Below, one piece after another: positions 1 to 8,246 of a stretch of 37,707 nt of DNA (the first letter of the stretch is position 1; every line of letters starts with the position of its first letter). The stretch comes from UBA965 sp046303375 (GTDB lineage Bacteria; Chloroflexota; Chloroflexia; Chloroflexales; Roseiflexaceae). The position numbers and the translations under genes are program-made. Location of the stretch: NCBI GenBank assembly GCA_046303375.1, contig JBKCGB010000172.1:1-37707 (forward strand). Reading direction: 5' to 3'. Under the pieces are notes generated by a model, which saw only the letters and a program-made list of their open reading frames with translations, was not told the origin of the DNA and ran no database searches.

Positions 1-219
1 ACCCGTCTGATTGCCGATGTGTGCCATTTGTGCGGGTGAGCTGGCCTTGGCCAGCAAGAGTTGGCAGCCACGCCCATCGGGTGGGCCGACGACCACCCAG
101 CGTTTATGCGCATCGAGTGGGTAGTCTGCCTGTACCACAAACCCACAGACTGTGGTGTAGTAGGTGATCGCTTCGTCGTAGTCGGGCACCACGATGGTGA
201 TAGTTGCAATGAATGGCAT
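1..219 (-). CDS. VOC/glyoxalase-fold protein, 3' end outside the window
   Basis: This is the first 73 codons of a minus-strand gene whose C-terminal part lies left of the window. The protein opens with MPFIATITIVVPDYDEAITYY and continues with a GFVVQAD segment and a WVVVGPPDG turn. That is the usual opening half of a vicinal oxygen chelate (glyoxalase/bleomycin resistance/extradiol dioxygenase) domain: first beta strand, then the DYDEAITYYT helix. The ATG lies 2 nt after the stop codon of the FAD oxidoreductase upstream, so the two are almost certainly co-transcribed and translationally coupled. VOC members range from metalloenzymes to drug-binding proteins. The metal ligands of the second half are not visible, so no substrate can be given. 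The fold call is fairly safe and the function open. Confidence 0.75.
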   Translation of the reverse strand, partial: MPFIATITIVVPDYDEAITYYTTVCGFVVQADYPLDAHKRWVVVGPPDGRGCQLLLAKASSPAQMAHIGNQTG

Positions 220-221
220 AG

Positions 222-1442
222 TTAGCGCCGTGGTGGCATAGCCGCTCCAATTGCGGCTTCATCAGGATAGCGCTGTGCAAAGCGGTCGAGTGCGAACTTA
301 CGGGCGTCGACCCATGTACTCGTTCCCGTGGTCACAAGGTCAGCCATCAGCCGCCCCATCCCAGGGCCGTGTGTCACTCCTGATTCGTTGTCACCACTTG
401 CCACCCACAACCCGTGGATGCCAGGCACTGCACCCGCACAAAAGAGCCGGTCGACGCTATAGGCGGGGATGCCCTGCGTCCACTCAGCCACTGCGAGGCT
501 AGCCTGTGGGAACAAGCGTTGGAACGATGCGCCCACTGCGGTGGTCAGTGCCGTTACTAGCTCGGGGTAATGTGGTCGCGTGCCCACGGGAGTTGTACCT
601 GGGAGTGAATGCACGGGGGCGTACCCATCACCGGTACCCCACAACAAGCCACCACGATGCTCGCGGATCCATGCTCCCTGCTCAGGAATCATGATGGTAG
701 GGAGTGTGCTGGGGATGCCACTTTCTGGGCTAATAATGCGGGTGGCCACTACGCGGTAGAGAGGGATGTCCATATTGATGCTTTGCAAGAGCTGATTGAC
801 CCACGCACCGGCGGCTACAACCACGGTATGTGCGTCATACTGTTGTCCATCGCTGGTTTTAACTGCCGTAATATGACCATTGGTATGGATGAGCTGAGTT
901 GCCTGTTGCCCATAGATATGTGTGGCACCATGGCGGAGTACTTCGTGGGCCAGAGCCTGTACCGCTGGTGTGGTATGAATCTGGATGCCGCGAGGGTGAT
1001 AGACGGCGCCATAGACTTCGGATGCAGCCATGCTGCCGTTGCTGATATCGTGGATGTCGTGCGGCGATAGCTGGCGCGTGTCGTGAGGGGCAAGAGCATG
1101 GGTGAGCATGGGCTCTACCCACGTAGTGTAGCCGTGGGCAGTGCGAGCGAGGTACATGTTGCCGTTTTCACGCAGGTGGATGTCGTGTCGCCGACCGAGT
1201 TCGCGGTAGAATTGCATGCCGTACTGTTGAATGGCGAGCTCGTCTTTGCCCCAGTTTTTGGGTCCAAAGCCGGCCGCCCACTCGCCCACAAAGCCAGCAC
1301 CTGCGCCGGAGGTGGCTACTGATGGATGACTCATATCCATCACAGCGATGTCGTGTACACCCTGTTGCTGCAGATGGTAAGCGGTGCTCCAGCCGATGAT
1401 ACCGCCACCGATCACAATTGCGCCGTAGTGTCGTGTGCGCAT
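222..1442 (-). CDS. FAD-dependent oxidoreductase of the DAO family
   Basis: This is a 406-aa protein of the D-amino-acid oxidase/glycine oxidase/sarcosine oxidase superfamily (PF01266-type). Known members use FAD to oxidise amines or amino acids. A Rossmann dinucleotide-binding motif, GGGIIG, lies at residues 12-17 after a short beta strand. A typical second FAD strand (VVVAAGAWVN) lies mid-protein, and a C-terminal FAD-contact region (GLWVASGDNESGVTHGPGMG) follows. The open frame runs 21 codons further upstream, but the start at 1442 is preferred: a GAGGAGG ribosome site sits just before it, and the protein then begins directly at the FAD fold. A VOC-fold gene follows after 2 nt. A TATAAT-like -10 at 1474-1479 lies upstream, next to a large stem-loop. 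The substrate cannot be told from sequence alone. Confidence 0.85.
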   Translation of the reverse strand: MRTRHYGAIVIGGGIIGWSTAYHLQQQGVHDIAVMDMSHPSVATSGAGAGFVGEWAAGFGPKNWGKDELAIQQYGMQFYRELGRRHDIHLRENGNMYLARTAHGYTTWVEPMLTHALAPHDTRQLSPHDIHDISNGSMAASEVYGAVYHPRGIQIHTTPAVQALAHEVLRHGATHIYGQQATQLIHTNGHITAVKTSDGQQYDAHTVVVAAGAWVNQLLQSINMDIPLYRVVATRIISPESGIPSTLPTIMIPEQGAWIREHRGGLLWGTGDGYAPVHSLPGTTPVGTRPHYPELVTALTTAVGASFQRLFPQASLAVAEWTQGIPAYSVDRLFCAGAVPGIHGLWVASGDNESGVTHGPGMGRLMADLVTTGTSTWVDARKFALDRFAQRYPDEAAIGAAMPPRR

Positions 1443-1473
1443 GCCAACCTCCTCGTAGTTGTGCGATGCAGCT

Positions 1474-1479
1474 ATTATA
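1474..1479 (-). promoter_or_regulatory. Probable -10 element upstream of the FAD oxidoreductase gene
   Basis: Read on the minus strand this is a perfect TATAAT about 30 nt upstream of the ATG. No good -35 hexamer exists at 16-18 bp. That position falls inside the outer arm of the stem-loop at 1494-1534, and a 10-bp palindrome (TGGTGCACCA, 1485-1494) occupies the spacer. This arrangement suits a promoter that depends on a bound regulator, but this is inference. Confidence 0.4.
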
Positions 1480-1493
1480 CGGTATGGTGCACC

Positions 1494-1534
1494 AACACAC
1501 AGCACCGTGCAGGTCGTGCACGATGCTGTGTGTT
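1494..1534. other. Long intergenic stem-loop between tRNA-Arg and the FAD gene
   Basis: Arms AACACACAGCA (1494-1504) and TGCTGTGTGTT (1524-1534) are perfectly complementary. Inside them CGTGCA (1506-1511) pairs with TGCACG (1517-1522), leaving a 5-nt loop. One position (1505/1523) is A-C on plus-strand RNA and U-G on minus-strand RNA, so the minus transcript folds better. No T-run follows on either side, so it is not a classical intrinsic terminator. It could close the tRNA transcript, act as an operator, or be a dispersed repeat unit. Confidence 0.6.
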
Positions 1535-1568
1535 AGGCGAAAAACATGAGTATTGCATGTGGAGTCAG

Positions 1569-1644
1569 TGGCGACCCGGGAGGGAATCGAACCCCCAACA
1601 CTCAGTTCCGAAGACTGATGCTCTATCCATTGAGCTACCGGGCC
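1569..1644 (-). tRNA. tRNA-Arg (anticodon UCG)
   Basis: On the minus strand the full cloverleaf can be folded. The acceptor stem GGCCCGG pairs with CCGGGTC, with one G-T pair. The D-arm stem is GCTC/GAGC. The anticodon stem is TCAGT/ACTGA with loop CTTCGGA, and the T-arm is GGGGG/CCCTC with loop TTCGATT. The discriminator is G, and the terminal CCA is encoded at 1571-1569. The anticodon TCG lies at 1609-1611 on the complement and reads CGA (and by wobble CGG) arginine codons. Confidence 0.95.
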
Positions 1645-1654
1645 ATCTCTGCCG

Positions 1655-1684
1655 ATTATACCATACCGACTTGGACAGACGCAA
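1655..1684 (-). promoter_or_regulatory. Promoter of the tRNA-Arg gene
   Basis: On the minus strand TTGCGT (1684-1679) and a perfect TATAAT (1660-1655) are separated by 18 bp. The expected transcription start falls near 1648, only a few bases before the mature tRNA 5' end at 1644, as is usual for single tRNA genes. Confidence 0.55.
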
Positions 1685-1735
1685 CGCAGAAAACCCGTTA
1701 CAATGAGACGAGCAACGCAACAGGCGAGGTGAGGC

Positions 1736-2407
1736 GTGCAAATAATTGTCGCAGACATCCCAATTACGCTGGCGCGTAAGCGCGTCAAATATCTGCGTCT
1801 ACGGGTGGTGCGCCCAGGTGAGGTAGTGCTCAACGTGCCGTGGCATTGCTCAGTTGCCATGGCGCAATCGTTTGCTGAATCACAGGCTGAATGGCTGCGG
1901 CAGCACTACGTGCCAGCGCTGACAAGCATACCCGCTACAGTGCGTGTGTATGGGCACGCGCTGGCGGTGGTACAGGTGCACGCACGCACACGCCACATCT
2001 ATCGTCAAGGCGACACGGTGGTCATTCAGCACCGTCCTAGTGACGACGTATCACTGCTCCAACGCATGCTTGATCGTTGGTATCAGGCGCAGTTACATGC
2101 GGTGTTGGCGGTATTGGTGCCACAGTGGCAAGCAACCATGCAGACGCCTGCGGTGCGAGAATGGCGTATTCGGTCAATGCGGAGTCGCTGGGGAAGCTGT
2201 GCGCCACGCACTGGTGTGTTGACCTTTGCGACGGGGTTGGTGCACTATCCGCATGATGTCATCGCCTATGTGGTCATCCACGAACTTGCACATTTGTTTC
2301 ACCCCAACCATGCTGCACCGTTTTGGCAGTGTGTGACACGTTATTGTCCGCAGTGGCGTACCCAGCGGAACGCACTGCGCCAACATGAACCCAAACAAGG
2401 AGAATGA
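1736..2407 (+). CDS. YgjP-type zinc metallopeptidase (DUF45/SprT-like)
   Basis: This is a 223-aa protein of the YgjP-like metallopeptidase family (PF01863). The zinc site is visible as HELAH at residues 182-186, with a probable third ligand at His192 in the following HPNHAAPFW segment. The family hallmark RSRWGSC also precedes it in the form SMRSRWGSCAPRTG. Translation is taken to start at GTG 1736, which follows an AGGTGAGG ribosome site. No signal peptide is seen, so it is probably cytoplasmic. The biological substrates of the family are poorly known. It lies divergently from the tRNA gene, and a TACAAT-like -10 at 1699-1704 may drive it. The next gene starts 3 nt after its stop, so it heads an operon with the 79-aa protein and the first STAND ATPase. 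Confidence 0.88.
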   Translation: MQIIVADIPITLARKRVKYLRLRVVRPGEVVLNVPWHCSVAMAQSFAESQAEWLRQHYVPALTSIPATVRVYGHALAVVQVHARTRHIYRQGDTVVIQHRPSDDVSLLQRMLDRWYQAQLHAVLAVLVPQWQATMQTPAVREWRIRSMRSRWGSCAPRTGVLTFATGLVHYPHDVIAYVVIHELAHLFHPNHAAPFWQCVTRYCPQWRTQRNALRQHEPKQGE

Positions 2408-2410
2408 TGT

Positions 2411-2650
2411 ATGCCACCCCAACGCACTTCAGATGGATATTTGCGTTTCCATGTGCCATTGATTTTTGATGTACAACCTGAACGACTAGCCAAATATCCC
2501 GATGGGATGCAAGATGCACTTAATGGGGCACTGAGTCGTCTCGTAGAATTAGTAGAGACCGATGCGAATTTGCAGGCGCATCTCAAACGGCATGGGATTG
2601 ACTTCGGTTGGGATGCTCCAACGTGGGAGGAGCATCCGCCAGCGAAATAG
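2411..2650 (+). CDS. Small hypothetical protein (79 aa) in the STAND operon
   Basis: I do not recognise this family. It is a soluble protein without membrane segments or cysteines. It has a mid-protein helix (GMQDALNGALSRLVELVETDANLQAHLKRHG) and an acidic, Trp/Pro-containing C-terminus (WDAPTWEEHPPAK). It is very probably real: a perfect AAGGAG site at 2397-2402 is correctly spaced before the ATG, the start is 3 nt after the metallopeptidase stop, and the stop is 15 nt before the ATPase gene. The context suggests co-expression with both neighbours and possibly a partner role. That is inference only. Confidence 0.7.
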   Translation: MPPQRTSDGYLRFHVPLIFDVQPERLAKYPDGMQDALNGALSRLVELVETDANLQAHLKRHGIDFGWDAPTWEEHPPAK

Positions 2651-2665
2651 TGGAATGGTGCCTGT

Positions 2666-5128
2666 ATGAGTGATCTCATATACGATAAGCCGCAGATTAT
2701 TCGTATCATGCGCGAAATAATGCGTCGCCTGCGGCTGAAACAGGTGTTCGTCGTCGATATTCTTGATGCCATGGCGCAACGCGACATGCCACTCACACGG
2801 GCGCGCTTTGATGATATGTTTTTGACACGTGCTACCCGTGATGTGCATATTCCACTCGATGTATTTCACCTTTTTTTTGCGATTGTGTTTGACTATGATG
2901 CAGATATATTGCGTGCTGATGAATTCCTCGAATTGGTGAATGCTGTACGCATCCCTATCAATCAGATACAGCGTTATCAACGCTATTTTTCCCCAAAAGA
3001 GTGGCAATCAGCATTGCACAGCTATGGATTTCGCACGCGACTTTTGATGCATCCGCATACCATGGTCATTGGCCGCGATGCGATTCTCAATCGCTTATAT
3101 GCGTTGATGACAAAACAACGCAACATAGTTATCTCTGGTCCAGCCGGCATCGGCAAAACCGCAGTGGTAATCGAGCTACTCCGTCGCTACGAGATGTCAC
3201 ACGGGCAGCCCCTCTTTTATCTCGATGTGCGCCCCATTAAGACACTTGCGCAACTCTATGAGCAGTTAGCCACGTTATTCCATGTCAAACCCATTACCAA
3301 TGAACCAATATTGTTGCGTTTGCAACTCGTGATGCAACGCACGTTTGTCTATGTGGTACTGGAGCACATTGATGAATGTGATACTGGAATTTCTGCGAAT
3401 GTGATTATGACACACATTCGTGCACACCTGCCGATGCTGCGTTGTATTGCGATATCACGTACGGTGGGTATTCTTGGTCAGCAACGTGAATATCATGAAG
3501 AAGTCATCCCAGCACTCGATACTGCGCATCTACGCGCATCGGCGTGTCAACTTTTTATGCAGATTTATCAACAGGCGGGTGGTCGGAGCATTCGTGCAGC
3601 GTATGTGTTGGAATCATGCCAGGCAGTGCAAGGGAATCCGCTTTTTATTTGCATGATTGCGAATGCCGTTGCCAATGCCGCTGATGTGACGAACACAGAT
3701 GATGTGGTGCGCAACAATATAAACCAACTTGATCGCATTGATAAACAAATTGTGATGTTGCTGAGTATGAGTGCGAGCCCCATGACACAGCGCTTTTTGA
3801 CATTAATTGCACCACAGACTTGGGGGATGAATGCGAACGGATTACTCAACCGACTCATGCGACTTACACAGCGGCGTATCGTGTATGAGGTGGGGAGTGA
3901 TGCGCAGATGCGTATTGGGGTGAATGTGGTCATTCGGCAAGTGGTGATTCATCATCTCTCCCCAGATGAGACACATACGCTCTTGAGTCGTATTGCGTCA
4001 GCGATTCACCAACTCGATGTACGTTGGGAAGTCGTGACGGGTACGCATGGTGTGCTGAGTGAGACGAGCGATTTGTGGTGCGTGTTGGAGTGTGCCACGC
4101 TCATGCTCACGTATAAGATGCACCCAGAAACCGCACACCTATTGATTGTGGGACGCACCATGTGGGTGCGACATGGGCTCAGTGATGATGCCATACCATT
4201 GGCTGAAGCATGTATATCGGCGATTGACGATGCGCATCCACTTGTACCTGAACTATTGTTTACTATGGGTTCACTGTATAGCGCACGTGGCATGATTTCG
4301 TTGGCATTGGCCTATTTGCGCCGCGCATATGCTGAAGCACTCTATCGGCAACAATTGCCACTGGTGTGTCGGATTGCAGCAGAAATTGGTATGAATGGTG
4401 TGATTGATACTTCTACGCCGCCCATCATTACGTATGACACCATCTGTGCATACTTGGATGCTGCAGTCACATTCTTGCAGTCACACGATGACCTCGTGTT
4501 ACGGGCAAGTGTACTCGATCTCTACGCCTATGTCTGTTTGAGCGCTGGTGACAGCCAGCGTGCGGTCGCACTCAACGATGATGCGTTGTTCCTTTATACG
4601 CAGTGTGAGTCGGCGCATGGGTTGATTGAAGCACAGTTTAACCGTGGGTTGATCTATATGACACGTGGTGAATTTGATGTGGCACAGCCAGCACTTGTCT
4701 ATGCCAAAGCTGAATATGCGCGGCTACAGATTGATATTGGTCAAGCACAGTGCAACTTGCGCCTAGCAGCCATTGCGGTACTGAGTGGTGATGCGCAGCA
4801 AACGCGTACACTATTGGCTGCAGCCATTGACCCGCTGCAGCGTGGTGGCGGATTGCAAGACATGTTGTATGTCATGGACATCTACAGTGGCATGCTCTTG
4901 TTACAGGGTGCATTTCATGAAACATTGCTGTTGTGCGAGCGTGTCGAGCACTTTCGTGGTGAACGTCACATCTTTCGTGGTAAGCAACTCGAAGCAATTT
5001 TTCAACAACAGCGCCAACGCGCATCCCAACACGTTGATATATCTGCGCTTGACCGCACCCACGTGTTAGCGCAACTGACGTTCTACGATGTTATCCGTTT
5101 GATTCGTGATGATTTGCTTGTCGTGTAG
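2666..5128 (+). CDS. STAND-type ATPase with TPR-like C-terminus (copy 1)
   Basis: This is an 820-aa soluble protein with the layout of a signal-transduction ATPase. Residues 1-140 form an N-terminal helical domain I do not recognise, with conserved TRARFDD and RIPINQ motifs also present in copy 2. An NTPase core follows, with a Walker A motif GPAGIGKT (158-165) and an unusual Walker B (FVYVVLEHID, about 227-236, with Glu where Asp is usual). An R-C-I-A-I-S-R sensor-like strand is next, and a GNPLF motif (about 323) matches the GxPL motif of NB-ARC proteins. The C-terminal third is helical TPR-like repeats (for example FNRGLIYMTRGEFDVAQPAL). Family members switch between ADP and ATP states to regulate transcription, cell death or defence. 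The start follows the 79-aa gene by 15 nt with a weak ribosome site. Its last 63 bases overlap an antisense transposase-like ORF. Confidence 0.82.
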   Translation: MSDLIYDKPQIIRIMREIMRRLRLKQVFVVDILDAMAQRDMPLTRARFDDMFLTRATRDVHIPLDVFHLFFAIVFDYDADILRADEFLELVNAVRIPINQIQRYQRYFSPKEWQSALHSYGFRTRLLMHPHTMVIGRDAILNRLYALMTKQRNIVISGPAGIGKTAVVIELLRRYEMSHGQPLFYLDVRPIKTLAQLYEQLATLFHVKPITNEPILLRLQLVMQRTFVYVVLEHIDECDTGISANVIMTHIRAHLPMLRCIAISRTVGILGQQREYHEEVIPALDTAHLRASACQLFMQIYQQAGGRSIRAAYVLESCQAVQGNPLFICMIANAVANAADVTNTDDVVRNNINQLDRIDKQIVMLLSMSASPMTQRFLTLIAPQTWGMNANGLLNRLMRLTQRRIVYEVGSDAQMRIGVNVVIRQVVIHHLSPDETHTLLSRIASAIHQLDVRWEVVTGTHGVLSETSDLWCVLECATLMLTYKMHPETAHLLIVGRTMWVRHGLSDDAIPLAEACISAIDDAHPLVPELLFTMGSLYSARGMISLALAYLRRAYAEALYRQQLPLVCRIAAEIGMNGVIDTSTPPIITYDTICAYLDAAVTFLQSHDDLVLRASVLDLYAYVCLSAGDSQRAVALNDDALFLYTQCESAHGLIEAQFNRGLIYMTRGEFDVAQPALVYAKAEYARLQIDIGQAQCNLRLAAIAVLSGDAQQTRTLLAAAIDPLQRGGGLQDMLYVMDIYSGMLLLQGAFHETLLLCERVEHFRGERHIFRGKQLEAIFQQQRQRASQHVDISALDRTHVLAQLTFYDVIRLIRDDLLVV

Positions 5129-5566
5129 TGCATGCATCTGCACGTAGCGACGATAGCGGCAGAGATAGACCCACCCCGTGCGCGTGGCGACGTGAGTGCG
5201 ATTGATGGTGTGTTGTATCCACGCTGCGACCTTTTTGCTCGTCCAGCGCCCTCCTTCACTTGGAGGTTGAGCAAGCACGCGATAGAGCATGACTATTTGT
5301 TGATCGTTCAAGAGCGGCCGTGCGCCAATGCGCTGCTTTTGCTGCCGCTTGACCCCAACAAGACCTAGGGCGTTGTAGCGCTTACAGATTTGCCAAATCC
5401 AAGTACGACTCATGCCAGTGGTCGCAATAATGGTTGCGATGGGTGTGTGCGTGCTCATCATCCACAAAATGCGCCACCGGCGTGCCTCTTGGGCGTCTTT
5501 GCATAGGCGATACCGTCGATAGAGCTCTTGTGAAGTCAGATACGGCGCTAATTCAAGTTTTTTCAT
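5066..5566 (-). CDS. IS630-type transposase N-terminal (HTH) half only; probable remnant
   Basis: This 166-aa frame opens with MKKLELAPYLTSQELYRRYR and has two helix-turn-helix regions. The first (IATIIATTGMSRTWIWQICKRYNALGLVGV) and a second winged-helix part (WTSKKVAAWI ... GWVYLCRYRRYV) match the DNA-binding half of IS630/Tc1-mariner transposases. The DDE catalytic half is absent: after about residue 140 the frame runs antisense into the intact end of the STAND gene, ending 63 bases inside it. No terminal inverted repeats were found. It is therefore either a decayed insertion or a stand-alone DNA-binding protein derived from one. It lies between the two STAND paralogues and is divergent from copy 2, so a regulatory role is possible but unproven. 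No good ribosome site precedes the ATG. Confidence 0.55.
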   Translation of the reverse strand: MKKLELAPYLTSQELYRRYRLCKDAQEARRWRILWMMSTHTPIATIIATTGMSRTWIWQICKRYNALGLVGVKRQQKQRIGARPLLNDQQIVMLYRVLAQPPSEGGRWTSKKVAAWIQHTINRTHVATRTGWVYLCRYRRYVQMHALHDKQIITNQTDNIVERQLR

Positions 5567-5695
5567 ATGATGCTCGCTCTGTTGCCGGTTCTATACATAA
5601 TTTACAATCATGACATATACTTTTTTCGGAAATTTTCAACGAAAATGTGGTATATTTCATTTGAAGAATTCGATATAAATCTGAAATGTTCAGCC

Positions 5696-8128
5696 ATGTT
5701 CGGTGATATGTTCTACGATAAACCGACGATTACCATTGTCATGAAGCGTGCCATGAAGCGGCTTAGGACAGTAGATGTTCATGTATCGGATGTTGTGGCT
5801 GCGTTGCAAGCACAAGGTGTCTCAATCACACGGGCACGTTTTGATGACCTGCTATTGATGCGGCCAGAACGTGACATTAGTGCGTCGTGCGAGCTCTTTG
5901 CGAGTGTGATTGCAGTCATGTTTATGTTTCATGCACAGGCACTTACGACTGCCGAATTTTTTACCTTGGCCATTGCTATGCGTATCCCTATCAGTCAATA
6001 TGTCGGGTACATGCGCTACTTCCCTGCTGAAGAATGGCGTCAGTGTATGCGTGATTATGGTTTGGATATGACCGCAGTGACGAATTCGCAGTCATTGATT
6101 GGTCGTGATGTTGAGCTTTCGCAGTGGCATGATGCAGCAGTGGCTCAGCAAAATATCGCAATTTGTGGACCACCTGGTATTGGCAAAACGGTATTTGGTC
6201 ATGCACTGCTACGTGCGTACGAAACTGCCCATGGAAAACGAGCATACATGATGAGTGGGCGTTCGATTCACTCATTTGCTGACTTTGTGCGTCAGTTAGC
6301 GCAGATACTAGGGGTGGCAACCCTCGTGCCTGAACTCGTCCAGGCGCAATTGCAACATGTAGTGCAACGTGAGCAACCATACCTGCTCATCACCGAAATC
6401 GACGACATCCAGGCAATGACTCCAGCTGTATTTGTGCATGCGGTGCATGATGCGTTTCCTGCGGTTAGATGTATTGTGACAGCCAAAGACTTCCATGCTT
6501 CTGGGTATGTGGCGATGCAGCTGACACCGCTCCACCATCACCATGCACAGGCAGCGGCGTGTCAACTGTTGCGGCGCCAGCGGGTCATCCAGGCCCTCCC
6601 CGTCCCCACAGATAGCGAAGTCATGCAACGTTGTACGCATACCGACGGGTTGCCGTTAGCAATTATGCTGGCTGCTGCTGCAGCATACAGTGCCACGCAG
6701 CCATTTCAGCTTTCCGATGAAATTCAACGACGCATGGATGTGCTATCACCCATCCAAATGCGGCTGTTATTGCTGCTGTATCACTGGCCAACGGGGGTCA
6801 CATACCGCTTTTTGTTGTTGATGCAACAGCAGCTGGGTGTGCGTGATACGGTGCACGTGCAACGCATGATTGATGATCTGGTAACACAGCAACTGTTAAT
6901 AGTACGTGCCGTTAATGATCGTGAAATATATGTACTCCATGAGCTAATTGCATTGCAACTCGCGCGACGCATTACGCCAGATACGTTGCTGTCGTCGTAC
7001 TACGACGTGGTGAATGCCCTCATGCATGTGGATTGGCGTTGGGAAGATACCTTTGATGATGCGTCACAGGCGATTACAGTAGCCGAAATGCTTCTGGTAT
7101 ATGACATAATCGTACATCTCGTTGCACAGCAACACTATGTGCCTGCCGCACAACTCCTGACGCATTGGCATGGTGTATGGCGTCGGTTTGGTTTTGTGCA
7201 CCATATGCGTCCACTGATCGAGGCATGTCTGCAGCAAGGTACTGATGGAATGCATCCATATCGGACAGAGTTAGACTATCTACTAGGATGTGTCATGTTG
7301 GATGGTGGTGAGGTTGAACAGGGCATTGCGCACTGTGAAGCGCTATTGCAAGGTGTAACGCATACACCTCTCCTTTGGGCACGCATCAGCTATGATCTGG
7401 TGTATGCACACGTGTTGTATGTGAGACAGCTAACTACAGCCAAGCGTGTGCAGCTTCAGGCACAACTTGATATGGCCAAGCAGATATTTGTTGACCATGT
7501 CATGCCTGCATGGCAGGCGCGTGTAGTGCAGCTGATCGGTATGCTGGCGTGGCATAGTGGCGAGTTTGGTAGCGCACTCGAGATGAATGATCAGGCATTG
7601 CGTGCGCATCAGCACCACACCAATACAGTTGCAACCTTTGATACGCTGTTGCAACGAGGCATCATTTTGACGAGCATGGGAGATTTTCGCAGTGCGCGCA
7701 ATTATTTGAGACAGGCTCGGCGTGGTTTTGCACAGCATGCGCTGCTGAGTGCAACCGCGCAATGTAGCATATGGCTCTGTTATGGTGCGATTTTTACGGG
7801 TGATGCGCAGACTGCACGCATGCATATTGTGCAAATGCTTGCAGATGGCGAGCATTGTGTCTCGCTGGTAACTGTGCTGGCATTTCTGGATTGCGTTGCC
7901 GCTTATATCGCACTGAGCACACCCGATCTACCAGATGCGCATCAACTCTATGCGCTAGTCACACAGTATCGGCAGGATGCGGGAATTGCCAGAGATGCAC
8001 AGATTAGTGCGAGTTTGCCGCATTACAGTGTAGATCAGCCTGCGATGCGCAATCACTCACCCGTGTTTGAAGCACACATGCCGCTTGCCCGTGTGGTCAC
8101 ACTTGTGATGCATCAGTTTTATCCATGA
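5696..8128 (+). CDS. STAND-type ATPase with TPR-like C-terminus (copy 2)
   Basis: This is an 810-aa paralogue of the gene at 2666-5128. The frame is open from 5567, but the start at 5696 is chosen. There the protein opens MFGDMFYDKP, matching MSDLIYDKP of copy 1, and Walker A (GPPGIGKT) then falls at residues 158-165, exactly as in copy 1. The N-terminal domain shares TRARFDD, RIPISQ and a RYFPAEEW motif. A Walker B-like strand (PYLLITEIDD) and a classical GLPLA motif (about residue 320) complete the NB-ARC-like core. Helical TPR-like repeats fill the C-terminal part (for example LLQRGIILTSMGDFRSARNYL). The 129 bp in front are AT-rich and shared with a divergent HTH ORF; I see no clear promoter there. 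The role is probably signalling or regulation, with an unknown ligand. Confidence 0.82.
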   Translation: MFGDMFYDKPTITIVMKRAMKRLRTVDVHVSDVVAALQAQGVSITRARFDDLLLMRPERDISASCELFASVIAVMFMFHAQALTTAEFFTLAIAMRIPISQYVGYMRYFPAEEWRQCMRDYGLDMTAVTNSQSLIGRDVELSQWHDAAVAQQNIAICGPPGIGKTVFGHALLRAYETAHGKRAYMMSGRSIHSFADFVRQLAQILGVATLVPELVQAQLQHVVQREQPYLLITEIDDIQAMTPAVFVHAVHDAFPAVRCIVTAKDFHASGYVAMQLTPLHHHHAQAAACQLLRRQRVIQALPVPTDSEVMQRCTHTDGLPLAIMLAAAAAYSATQPFQLSDEIQRRMDVLSPIQMRLLLLLYHWPTGVTYRFLLLMQQQLGVRDTVHVQRMIDDLVTQQLLIVRAVNDREIYVLHELIALQLARRITPDTLLSSYYDVVNALMHVDWRWEDTFDDASQAITVAEMLLVYDIIVHLVAQQHYVPAAQLLTHWHGVWRRFGFVHHMRPLIEACLQQGTDGMHPYRTELDYLLGCVMLDGGEVEQGIAHCEALLQGVTHTPLLWARISYDLVYAHVLYVRQLTTAKRVQLQAQLDMAKQIFVDHVMPAWQARVVQLIGMLAWHSGEFGSALEMNDQALRAHQHHTNTVATFDTLLQRGIILTSMGDFRSARNYLRQARRGFAQHALLSATAQCSIWLCYGAIFTGDAQTARMHIVQMLADGEHCVSLVTVLAFLDCVAAYIALSTPDLPDAHQLYALVTQYRQDAGIARDAQISASLPHYSVDQPAMRNHSPVFEAHMPLARVVTLVMHQFYP

Positions 8129-8246
8129 CGATACTGTTGTGTGTATATCGACGAGTGCTAGTCTGTGACCAATACATGCATGTGCTCTGTTGATGCGCAG
8201 ATGTGATATGCTGGTGGTACACGCCGTACAACAGGCAAAGTGATTC

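Noticed and set aside
1168..1860. A 230-codon minus-strand frame across the tRNA and the FAD gene start
   Set aside because: It reads through the tRNA-Arg gene and the promoter hairpin and is out of frame with the oxidoreductase.
5567..5695. N-terminal extension of STAND copy 2 by 43 residues
   Set aside because: It is AT-rich, unlike the rest, and has no counterpart in copy 1; alignment of both copies fixes the start at 5696.
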